Positions 1 through 6,035 of a DNA stretch of 8,552 nt are shown piece by piece. Source of the DNA: Thermodesulfovibrionales bacterium (GTDB lineage Bacteria; Nitrospirota; Thermodesulfovibrionia; Thermodesulfovibrionales; Dissulfurispiraceae); contig JAJOKM010000178.1 of NCBI GenBank assembly GCA_021129835.1, positions 1 through 8,552 of the forward strand, given 5' to 3'. The translations under genes and the position numbers were made by a program. Position 1 is the stretch's first letter; every line of letters begins with the position of its first letter. The notes below the pieces were generated by a model that searched no databases, was not told the DNA's origin, and was given only the letters and a program-made list of their open reading frames with translations.

Positions 1-12
1 TGGCTTGTTGCT

Positions 13-38
13 GTCATTTCGACCGAAGGGAGAAATCT
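13..38. repeat. Dispersed-repeat-like element (GTCATTTCGACC... family)
   Basis: This 26-base stretch begins GTCATTTCGACC and ends GAGAAATCT. Its ends are partly self-complementary (ATTTC at 16-20 against GAAAT at 32-36). Read on the minus strand, the centre contains CTTCGG, which can form a UUCG-type tetraloop. From memory, near-identical strings occur as dispersed intergenic elements in many environmental bacterial genomes; I could not check that here. Only one copy lies in the window. The rest of 1-171 shows no gene and no convincing terminator for the kinase gene that ends at 172. The small GCTTT/AAAGC stem at 153-165 has no T-run after it. Confidence 0.45.
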
Positions 39-171
39 TCAAACAGTGGAATTTTGCAAGAGCTTCGAAGAATATAAATTTCAAAAAAGTCACTTAAATA
101 TCCTTTCGCCTGCTATACCCCTGTGTCCAGTCAAAAATGTGGAACAAGATGAGCTTTGGTAAAGCGTCTAT

Positions 172-1236
172 CTATATTTTAGGAGATGCTATGTAGTCGT
201 TGACTTTGTCAACTTCAAATTTATCTGTTAATAGCACATTTTTCACAAAGTTGAATATTCTGCTGCGTGCCTCCAGACTAAGGTCAGGATAAAAGAGAGG
301 ATTGGCGACGACGGCACCCCTGAAGGCAAAGAAGGGGGCAAGGACTTCGAATAGCTCTCTATCTTTTGATGCCTTGATATACTCCTCAAAAAAGAGATTT
401 ATGCCCTCAAGATAAGCGCCTGTCACATTCACATGGTATCTCAGTGAAAAAAAGATATAATTAATGGCCAGGGCAGTGATGTCATCGGCAGGCTCCCCCC
501 ATGCCCCGCGACTCCGGTCAAGCAATACAAAATCTGTATCCCTTCCGTCTGCCTTAAACCAGATATTCCCCGGGTGGAAGTCCCCATGGATCTGAGACAG
601 CCGATGTGTCATGCTTTTGAGTCTTGCCCTCCAGTCTATGCAGCTTTTTTCTATCTCGGCCATCTCTTCATAACTTAGCGTTCCGTCAGGATAGAGATCA
701 AAGACGCCCATCAGGCATTCACCATGTCCTATGATATCCCTTATCTTTCTCCAGTATAGCGATCGGGAATCCCTCTTTTCTGCATGGATAAGGCCCAGGT
801 ATGATGCCATCGCCTTTATCTTTTTGACATCAAGATCATCGAGCCTCTCCTTGTGAGAAAACCCTGCTAAATCTTTAAAATAATCCCTGCCCTCAGCCTT
901 TTCCATCAATAGATAATACTCATTTCCGCCGCCAATCGACCTTATTGAGCCATTATTACTTACTGCCAATACATCAATAGCCCTTGCATGGTTAGGCAGG
1001 TTATTGTATTCATCAAGGGCAAGGAGGCATACACCTGCCCTGTCTGACGGATAGTCATGCCCAAGGTCATGGGGCGTAAGATCCTTAAGGACATACGCCT
1101 TTTTGCCCTCTTCTGTCTCGACATTTACCAAAAATCCTGTCCCATGAACACCTGCGCCCAGCGGGTAGAAATCTAAAAGCCTCACCGCCTTTAAAGACCT
1201 CTTCAAATACTCTTCAACTGCATCCTGCTCAATCAT
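172..1236 (-). CDS. APH-fold phosphotransferase family kinase, substrate unknown
   Basis: This 354-residue cytoplasmic protein belongs to the aminoglycoside phosphotransferase / choline kinase-like superfamily, which transfers phosphate from ATP to a small-molecule hydroxyl. The N-lobe has a glycine-rich GAGVHGTGF loop (residues 27-35) and a candidate ATP-anchoring lysine, K51. The C-lobe has the catalytic HGDFHPGN motif (H217, D219, N224), followed by LLDRSRGAWGEPADD, where D240 would bind metal. There is no signal peptide or membrane segment. The ATG start at 1236 is well supported by AGGAGA five bases upstream. The gene stands apart from its neighbours: 210 repeat-rich bases and a candidate terminator separate it from queA, so it is probably a single-gene unit. 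The superfamily includes antibiotic kinases, homoserine and sugar kinases and spore-coat proteins. The motifs give the fold and chemistry but not the substrate, and I see no specific reason to call it a resistance gene. Confidence 0.85.
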   Translation of the reverse strand: MIEQDAVEEYLKRSLKAVRLLDFYPLGAGVHGTGFLVNVETEEGKKAYVLKDLTPHDLGHDYPSDRAGVCLLALDEYNNLPNHARAIDVLAVSNNGSIRSIGGGNEYYLLMEKAEGRDYFKDLAGFSHKERLDDLDVKKIKAMASYLGLIHAEKRDSRSLYWRKIRDIIGHGECLMGVFDLYPDGTLSYEEMAEIEKSCIDWRARLKSMTHRLSQIHGDFHPGNIWFKADGRDTDFVLLDRSRGAWGEPADDITALAINYIFFSLRYHVNVTGAYLEGINLFFEEYIKASKDRELFEVLAPFFAFRGAVVANPLFYPDLSLEARSRIFNFVKNVLLTDKFEVDKVNDYIASPKI

Positions 1237-1241
1237 GGCAG

Positions 1242-1265
1242 TCTCCTGGTATAATATTCATTATA
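1242..1265 (-). promoter_or_regulatory. Candidate -10 box and strong RBS of the kinase gene
   Basis: On the minus strand a consensus TATAAT lies at 1265-1260, and a strong Shine-Dalgarno AGGAGA lies at 1247-1242, five bases before the ATG. The resulting leader would be very short. No good -35 hexamer sits 16-18 bases further upstream (the spaced sequence is T-rich), so the ribosome site is solid but the promoter is only a suggestion. Confidence 0.4.
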
Positions 1266-1308
1266 ATACCTGATAAACTCGTAAAAAGTCGTCATTCCCG
1301 CTTTTTTA

Positions 1309-1336
1309 GTGAGCTGTAAGCAGTGAGCAGTAAGCT
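1309..1336. repeat. Four tandem heptamers, consensus GTRAGCW
   Basis: Four 7-base units follow each other without a break: GTGAGCT, GTAAGCA, GTGAGCA, GTAAGCT. Only positions 3 and 7 of the unit vary. The array lies between the kinase gene and queA. It resembles the short tandemly repeated heptamers described in cyanobacteria and other bacteria. In another register its unit reads AGCAGTN, which is also the unit at the right end of the larger array at 3834-3903. Confidence 0.75.
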
Positions 1337-1343
1337 TCAGGTT

Positions 1344-1388
1344 TGTCATTCCGACTTGTTCGGAATGACAGGATAAGTTGGAATGACA
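1344..1388. repeat. Inverted GTCATTCC repeat with an extra half-copy
   Basis: TGTCATTCCGA at 1344-1354 and its exact reverse complement at 1360-1370 form a perfect 11-bp stem around a 5-base loop. A third arm at 1375-1388 repeats the right arm with one difference. It could instead pair with 1344-1357 over 14 positions, with one G-T wobble when the plus strand is read as RNA. A further partial copy, GTCATTCCCGC, lies at 1290-1300. The hairpin is not followed by a T-run on either strand, so it does not look like a simple terminator. It looks like a dispersed palindromic (REP-like) element. Confidence 0.75.
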
Positions 1389-1389
1389 G

Positions 1390-1417
1390 AAAAATACTTT
1401 TGGTTCTTCTCCAAAAG
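1390..1417 (-). terminator. Candidate intrinsic terminator of queA
   Basis: On the minus strand, 30 bases after the queA stop, CTTTTGG (1417-1411) and CCAAAAG (1403-1397) form a perfect 7-bp stem with a 7-base loop. TATTTTTC follows at 1396-1389. Position and T-run suit a Rho-independent terminator. The stem is A/T-rich and so of modest stability. Confidence 0.5.
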
Positions 1418-1446
1418 GTGTAGTTATTCACAGGTTTAAAAGGGTC

Positions 1447-2484
1447 TCATATTATCAAAGTAGCATCACCGAAGGTGTAGAATCTGAATCCGTTATTGAT
1501 GGCATGTTGGTATGCCTTAAAGATAAAATCTCTCCCTGCAAATGCAGAGACTAAGACCAGATGAGTAGAACAGGGCAGATGTAAGTTAGTAATCAGCATG
1601 TCGACAATCCTAAATTTATAATCAGGGGTAATAAAGAGAGTGGTAGTTCCTCTCCTGGCTTTAAGTCTCCCATTGTCTGCCGCCGACTCTAATGCCCGGA
1701 CTACATCTGTGCCGCAGGCAACCACCCGTCTTTTATTCTCTGTGGCATTGTTTACTTTCTGAGCCACTACCTCTGGCACCTCATAATATTCCGCCGGCAT
1801 AAGATGGTCATCGATATCCTCTTTCTTAATCGGGCGGAAGCTCCACAGACCCATATGGAGGGTTATATAGACGATCTCTATACCTTTGTCCTCTATTTGC
1901 CTTAAGAGCTCCGGCGTGAAATGCAGCGCCGCAGTAGGCGCAGCTACTGAACCTTCATGTTTGGCATATACTGTCTGGTATCTTCTCGGGTCAGGGAGGG
2001 GTCTTTTTATGTATGGAGGAAGGGGGGTCTGCCCAAACCTCTTTATCGCAAGACCGGCCATCTCTGGAGAGCTGAATTCGATGATCCTACTGCCGTTAGC
2101 CGTCCTTCCTAATACCTTTATTGGGATCTCTCCTCCGATTATAACTTCTGTCCCTTCAGGAATTCTGCTCCCTGGCTTTACCAGCGCCTCCCAGCGGGAA
2201 TCTCCTATATGCCGAAGCAGAAAGACCTCTACCTTCCCACCACTAATCTTTTCTGCTGCGAGCCTTGCCGGTATGACTTTGGTGTCGTTTAGCACCAGCA
2301 CATCGCCAAGACTTAGATAATCTATCACACCCCTGAAAATATCTTCCCTTACCGTATCTTCCCCTCTGTTAAGTATCAGCAATTTAGAAGAGTCACGAGG
2401 TTCGATCGGACATTGAGCAATGAGTCTTTCTGGAAGTAAGTATTCAAACTCCTTCGTCTTCACTCTAACGGGGCATCCTGACAT
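1447..2484 (-). CDS. queA: S-adenosylmethionine:tRNA ribosyltransferase-isomerase QueA
   Basis: QueA transfers and rearranges the ribosyl part of S-adenosylmethionine onto 7-aminomethyl-7-deazaguanine at position 34 of tRNAs with GUN anticodons, giving epoxyqueuosine. The 345 residues are a normal full length and carry the family blocks in order: LPERLIAQCPIEPRDSSKLL (17-36), NDTKVIPARL (66-75), GQTPLPPYI (151-159), YQTVYAKHEGSVAAPTAALH (169-188), HMGLWSFRP (210-218), TNLHLPCSTH (299-308) and SAFAGRD (313-319). Some blocks differ slightly from common forms, with HMGLWSF where HVGLGTF or HVGAGTF is usual, and CGTDVVRALES where VGTTSVRTLES-like is usual. The ATG at 2484 follows AGGGAAGG eight bases upstream, which favours it over a GTG seven codons later. 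No other queuosine gene is in the window. The promoter is unclear: a minus-strand TTGACC at 2590-2585 is the best -35 candidate but lacks a good -10. Confidence 0.96.
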   Translation of the reverse strand: MSGCPVRVKTKEFEYLLPERLIAQCPIEPRDSSKLLILNRGEDTVREDIFRGVIDYLSLGDVLVLNDTKVIPARLAAEKISGGKVEVFLLRHIGDSRWEALVKPGSRIPEGTEVIIGGEIPIKVLGRTANGSRIIEFSSPEMAGLAIKRFGQTPLPPYIKRPLPDPRRYQTVYAKHEGSVAAPTAALHFTPELLRQIEDKGIEIVYITLHMGLWSFRPIKKEDIDDHLMPAEYYEVPEVVAQKVNNATENKRRVVACGTDVVRALESAADNGRLKARRGTTTLFITPDYKFRIVDMLITNLHLPCSTHLVLVSAFAGRDFIFKAYQHAINNGFRFYTFGDATLII

Positions 2485-2606
2485 CTTTTGAACCTTCCCT
2501 AATCTTTTAGTATTGTCAAGAGCTTTTGCCTAAAACCACTGAATTTGCGAGGGCTTCATTAGGTTAAAACTATTTTTTAAAAAAGGTCAACACCAGTTAG
2601 TTATTT

Positions 2607-2636
2607 TTAGCAAATTTTTCACCTAAACGCTATACT
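2607..2636 (+). promoter_or_regulatory. Candidate promoter of the peptidase gene
   Basis: TATACT at 2631-2636 matches five of six bases of the -10 consensus. TTAGCA at 2607-2612 is a weak -35 with an 18-base spacer. The surroundings are A/T-rich, in the 212-base divergent region between queA and the peptidase. Transcription would start near 2643, just before the hairpin at 2648-2668. The same region must also hold the queA promoter, which I could not place. Confidence 0.35.
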
Positions 2637-2647
2637 AAGGTTCAGAG

Positions 2648-2668
2648 ATTTCTGGGTTTTTCAGAAAT
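2648..2668 (+). other. Hairpin in the 5' leader of the peptidase gene
   Basis: ATTTCTG (2648-2654) and CAGAAAT (2662-2668) form a perfect 7-bp inverted repeat around a 7-base T-rich loop, 28 bases before the ATG. It could be a repressor-binding operator or an mRNA leader stem-loop. It is short and A/T-rich, so chance is possible. Confidence 0.35.
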
Positions 2669-2696
2669 ATATGGAATCAGACTATAGGGGGTGGAG

Positions 2697-3842
2697 ATGG
2701 AGAGATACATCAATCAGAGACGCCTTATAGAGACCTTTATCGAGCTTATTAAGATAAACTCTCCCTCGTTTAAGGAAAAAGAGATAGGAGACCTCCTCAC
2801 GAGAAAGCTGCAAAAGGCAGGATGCAGAGTAGAAATACAGCAATATGACAGGTCATTTAATATAATAGCCCGGAAATCGGGAGGCAATCGCAACGCAGCC
2901 CCAATCCTTCTAAGCGGACATATGGATACCGTAGAGCCTACTGAAGGGCTCACCTTCAGCGCCGAAAACGACCTAATAAAGACGACGGGTAATACCATAC
3001 TGGGCGCTGATGACAAGAGTGCCCTCGCCCAGATATTAGAAGCTATTACTGTCATTGGAGAAAGAGATATTCCGCACGGAGATATAGAAATCGTCCTTAC
3101 CTCTGCCGAAGAGAGAGGACTGGTTGGCGCAAAAAGACTTGATTTCAGCAGGCTGCGCAGCCAATACGCCCTTGTGCTTGATTTTGGTGGAAGAGTAGGG
3201 AATCTGGTTATTGCCGCCCCTACTCATCACACTTATGAGATGCGAATTAGAGGCAGATCTGCACACGCCGGATCAGAACCCGAGAAGGGGATAAATTCTA
3301 TAAAGGTTGCCGCCAAAATCGTTGCCGAGATTCCCGATGGCAGGATTGATGCCGAAACTACAGCAAACATCGGGATAATCGAAGGTGGAACGGCAACTAA
3401 TGTGGTCCCGAAAGAGACCGTGCTCCACGGAGAAGTGAGGAGCCATAATATTGAGACTCTCGAAAGGATCAAAAAGGGTATCTTTGAGGCTGCTCAAACT
3501 ATTGCCGCAAAAGATGGGGCTCAGGTCCATATCTCTGAAGATGAAGAATATAAGGCATTTAAAATCGATAAAGACGATCCTTTTTTAAGATTCTTGGAAG
3601 GGGTTTTTGAAGGATGCAGAATTCCCCCCGTCCAGATCAGGGCAGGTGGAGGGTCAGATGCCAATATATTCAATTACCGGGGGATAAGGGCTATCAACAT
3701 ATCAAACGGTATGCAGAATGCCCATTCCACAGAAGAACAGATCCATACCAAAGACCTCTATGATGGCTGTTTAGTTGTATTGAAAGCAATAACTGAATTT
3801 AGTAATAGCCCCCTTTGCCGTCAGAGCGATTCCTATCAGTAG
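2697..3842 (+). CDS. M20-family metallopeptidase, PepT-like
   Basis: This is a zinc-dependent aminopeptidase of the M20 family, closest in pattern to the peptidase T-like group. It probably trims small peptides in the cytoplasm. Counting from the ATG at 2697 (381 residues), metal and catalytic residues appear in family order: H75 and D77 in SGHMDT, the bridging D105 in GADDKSA, the base and ligand E138-E139 in SAEERGL, D162 in VLDFGG, and H343 in NAHSTEEQ. A dimerisation-type lid domain lies roughly between residues 173 and 285. The ATG at 2697 is preferred because GGGGG lies five bases upstream; a GTG two codons earlier (2691) is the alternative. The stop codon lies at the edge of a heptamer repeat array, so the last dozen residues (ending CRQSDSYQ) may not be ancestral. 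The substrate cannot be told from sequence; a true tripeptidase role is not established. argD follows 98 bases downstream. Confidence 0.9.
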   Translation: MERYINQRRLIETFIELIKINSPSFKEKEIGDLLTRKLQKAGCRVEIQQYDRSFNIIARKSGGNRNAAPILLSGHMDTVEPTEGLTFSAENDLIKTTGNTILGADDKSALAQILEAITVIGERDIPHGDIEIVLTSAEERGLVGAKRLDFSRLRSQYALVLDFGGRVGNLVIAAPTHHTYEMRIRGRSAHAGSEPEKGINSIKVAAKIVAEIPDGRIDAETTANIGIIEGGTATNVVPKETVLHGEVRSHNIETLERIKKGIFEAAQTIAAKDGAQVHISEDEEYKAFKIDKDDPFLRFLEGVFEGCRIPPVQIRAGGGSDANIFNYRGIRAINISNGMQNAHSTEEQIHTKDLYDGCLVVLKAITEFSNSPLCRQSDSYQ

Positions 3843-3903
3843 TCCAGAGTCGAGAGTCAAGAGTCAGTAGTCAAGAGTCAAGAGTCAGCAGTCAGCAGTT
3901 CTG
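3834..3903. repeat. Degenerate heptamer array, consensus AGTCARG / AGTCAGC
   Basis: From 3841 the sequence parses into eight successive 7-base units: AGTCCAG, AGTCGAG, AGTCAAG, AGTCAGT, AGTCAAG, AGTCAAG, AGTCAGC, AGTCAGC. Decayed units flank them on the left (3834-3840) and right (3897-3903). Every core unit starts AGTC. The array fills most of the 98 bases between the peptidase and argD, and it supplies the AG of the peptidase stop codon TAG (3840-3842). It looks like a short-tandem-repeat locus, not a protein-coding or structured RNA region. Confidence 0.85.
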
Positions 3904-3920
3904 AATTCTGGTTGCCTGAT

Positions 3921-3944
3921 ATGTTATTATTATTATTCATATGA
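3921..3944 (+). other. Possible seven-codon leader ORF overlapping argD start
   Basis: ATG at 3921 opens a frame reading M-L-L-L-L-F-I and stops at TGA (3942-3944), which overlaps the argD ATG at 3941 as ATGA. All four leucines are TTA codons, coming from a TTA microsatellite. ATATG (3919-3923) and CATAT (3938-3942) also form a weak inverted repeat that covers both start codons. There is no clear Shine-Dalgarno for the leader and none for argD. Translational coupling is possible, but a chance frame in a simple repeat is equally plausible. Confidence 0.2.
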
Positions 3945-5128
3945 AGGGCAGAGCTATTATTGAAGAATCGGATCGTTATTTGATGCGTACTTACGATCGC
4001 TTCCCTATAGTACTTAAAAAAGGGAGAGGAATAAAGGTCTGGGATGTTGACGGAAAAGAATATCTTGATTTCACCGGCGGCATAGCGGTAAATATCGTTG
4101 GGCATTGCCATCCCAATGTTGTCAGGGCTATCCAGAGACAGGCAGAACAACTCTTGCATGTATCGAATCTTTATCATATCGAGCCACAGACAAGTCTTGC
4201 AAGGCTGCTCTGCACAAACTCCTTTGCTGAGAAGGCATTTTTCTGTAATTCAGGGGCAGAGGCGAATGAGGCGGCAATAAAGCTTGCCAGAAAGTATGCC
4301 AAAGAGTGCTATGGAGCTGATCGCTTCGAGATTATTACAGCGCTAAATTCCTTTCACGGAAGAACCCTGGCGGCTGTCACCGCTACCGGCCAGGAGAAAT
4401 TCCAGAAGGGGTTTGAGCCACTCATGCCTGGATTTAGATATGTACCGTTTGGCGATGCCGATGCCATTGAGGGCGCAATAACCAAAAACACCTCTGCCGT
4501 TATGCTTGAGCCAATTCAGGGGGAAGGCGGGATAATCATCCCCGGGGAGGATTATCTTAAGAAGGTTAGGGAAATCTGTGACAAGCATAAACTATTGTTG
4601 ATACTGGATGAAGTCCAGACAGGGATTGGGCGGACAGGCAGGCTCTTTGCGTATGAACACTATGGCATAACCCCTGACATAATGACACTCGCAAAAGGAC
4701 TCGGCGGGGGCGCACCAATAGGCGCCATGCTTACAACAGAGGAGGTATCATCTGCCTTTCGACCAGGCAATCATGCCTCTACCTTTGGAGGCAATCCTCT
4801 GGTATCTGCAGCGGCCATAGCGACACTCGAGACGGTCTTGGGCGATGGTATCCTGGATCATTGCAACAAGATGGGTACGTATATTATAAAGAGATTGGCT
4901 CAGATCAGGGATTATTATCCCGAACAGGTCGTAGATATAAGAGGGAAAGGATTGTTTACTGCACTGGAGATTAACCGGGACGGAATGCCTGTCGTCAAGA
5001 GATGTATCGAGAGGGGGGCGCTAATCAACTGCACCGCAGGTAATATATTGAGATTTATGCCACCACTAACTGTGGAAGAAGGAGATATCGACCATTTAGT
5101 GAGTGTCTTAAAAAGGGTGATGGGATAA
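3941..5128 (+). CDS. argD: Acetylornithine aminotransferase ArgD
   Basis: ArgD is a cytoplasmic pyridoxal-phosphate enzyme that converts N-acetylglutamate semialdehyde to N-acetylornithine using glutamate; some homologues also serve lysine synthesis. The 395 residues are full length for this class III aminotransferase. Key parts: the N-terminal ESDRYLMRTYDRFPIVL block (9-25), FCNSGAEANEAAIKLAR (101-117) for the cofactor phosphate, FHGRT (138-142) with the stacking aromatic and substrate arginine, LDEVQTGIGRTG (222-233) with D223 binding the pyridine nitrogen, and K252 in LAKGLGGGAPIG as the Schiff-base lysine. TFGGNPL (281-287) follows. The start fits the usual ArgD N-terminus, but no Shine-Dalgarno precedes it; a TTA repeat and a heptamer array lie upstream. 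argF starts one base after the stop, so the two are almost certainly co-transcribed. argF and argJ next door support the arginine role over other class III aminotransferases. Confidence 0.96.
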   Translation: MKGRAIIEESDRYLMRTYDRFPIVLKKGRGIKVWDVDGKEYLDFTGGIAVNIVGHCHPNVVRAIQRQAEQLLHVSNLYHIEPQTSLARLLCTNSFAEKAFFCNSGAEANEAAIKLARKYAKECYGADRFEIITALNSFHGRTLAAVTATGQEKFQKGFEPLMPGFRYVPFGDADAIEGAITKNTSAVMLEPIQGEGGIIIPGEDYLKKVREICDKHKLLLILDEVQTGIGRTGRLFAYEHYGITPDIMTLAKGLGGGAPIGAMLTTEEVSSAFRPGNHASTFGGNPLVSAAAIATLETVLGDGILDHCNKMGTYIIKRLAQIRDYYPEQVVDIRGKGLFTALEINRDGMPVVKRCIERGALINCTAGNILRFMPPLTVEEGDIDHLVSVLKRVMG

Positions 5129-5129
5129 G

Positions 5130-6035
5130 ATGAAGAGGGATCTCCTCAGCGTATGGGACCTTTCGGCCAAAGAGATAGATTGGCTGATTAAGAGGGCGAT
5201 AAAGTTAAAGTCTGGGATAGCTAACAAACATGCCCCTCTTTCAGGTAAAAGCATTGGTCTGTTTTTCGAGAAACCGTCCACACGAACGAAGGTCTCATTC
5301 GAGGTGGGTATATATCAGCTCGGCGGACAGCCGATATATCTAAATCCGAAAGAGATGCAATTGGATCGGGGAGAGAGCATTATAGATACAGTAAATGTCT
5401 TGTCTCGCTACTTAAGCGGTCTTGTCATAAGGACATATTTACATTTTGCTACCATGGTATTTTCGCTACATGCGTCTATACCCATAATAAATGGGCTTTC
5501 TGACCTCCACCATCCCTGCCAGGCCCTTGCCGACCTTATGACTATTCAGGAGAAAAAGGACAGACTCAAGGGTATCCGCCTCGCCTATATCGGGGATAGC
5601 AATAATGTTACGAATTCCTTAATCGAGGCTGCTGCACGGACTGGGATGGATATGACCATTGCATGCCCAGAAGGGTGTGAACCAGAACCTGATCTCCTCA
5701 ACAGGACAAGAGATGAGGCAAAAGGAGAGATAGTCGTCATTAGGAGCCCAGAGGAGGCAATAACTGAAGCAGATGTGATCTATACAGATGCATGGGTCAG
5801 TATGGGGCAGGAAAAAGGGAGTAAAAAAAAGAAGGGCAGACTCAGGGATTACCAGATAAACAGTGCATTACTGCGCCGTGCAAAAAAGGATGTCTTAGTC
5901 CTTCATTGTCTTCCAGCTCATAGAGGCGAAGAGATAACCGATGATGTGATGGATGGGCCAAACAGCGCTGTATTTGACCAGGCCGAAAACAGATTACATA
6001 CGACAAAGGCCCTTCTTGAGTTCTTGATAAAGTGA
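5130..6035 (+). CDS. argF: Ornithine carbamoyltransferase ArgF
   Basis: ArgF joins carbamoyl phosphate and ornithine to give citrulline, normally as a cytoplasmic trimer. The 301 residues are typical. The carbamoyl phosphate loop is FEKPSTRTK (46-54), followed by HPCQALADL (128-136), SMGQE (224-228) and the ornithine-side loop HCLPAHRGEE (259-268), with FDQAENRLH (282-290) near the end. The phosphate loop ends in lysine (K54), where arginine is common in STRTR-type enzymes; this is conservative. The HCLP loop and the neighbouring argJ, which yields free ornithine, support an ornithine enzyme over acetylornithine or aspartate carbamoyltransferases. The ATG at 5130 comes one base after the argD stop, with GGGTGATGGGA as a rough ribosome site inside argD. 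A run of eight A encodes part of K232-K235. The stop TGA overlaps a GTG that may start tyrS. Confidence 0.96.
   Translation: MKRDLLSVWDLSAKEIDWLIKRAIKLKSGIANKHAPLSGKSIGLFFEKPSTRTKVSFEVGIYQLGGQPIYLNPKEMQLDRGESIIDTVNVLSRYLSGLVIRTYLHFATMVFSLHASIPIINGLSDLHHPCQALADLMTIQEKKDRLKGIRLAYIGDSNNVTNSLIEAAARTGMDMTIACPEGCEPEPDLLNRTRDEAKGEIVVIRSPEEAITEADVIYTDAWVSMGQEKGSKKKKGRLRDYQINSALLRRAKKDVLVLHCLPAHRGEEITDDVMDGPNSAVFDQAENRLHTTKALLEFLIK

Noticed and set aside
1..171. A gene or structured RNA at the left edge
   Set aside because: No open frame with a start and ribosome site is evident, and apart from the repeat at 13-38 only very short stems are visible.
1344..1370. The 11-bp palindrome as the queA terminator
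   Set aside because: Neither strand has a T-run after it. The stem at 1397-1417 followed by TATTTTTC is a better candidate and comes first after the queA stop.
1886..2320. A 144-codon plus-strand open frame opposite queA
   Set aside because: It is fully antisense to conserved QueA blocks and shows no family resemblance.
3834..3903. A CRISPR array
   Set aside because: The period is 7 bases with no spacers, so this is a simple tandem repeat; no cas gene is nearby.
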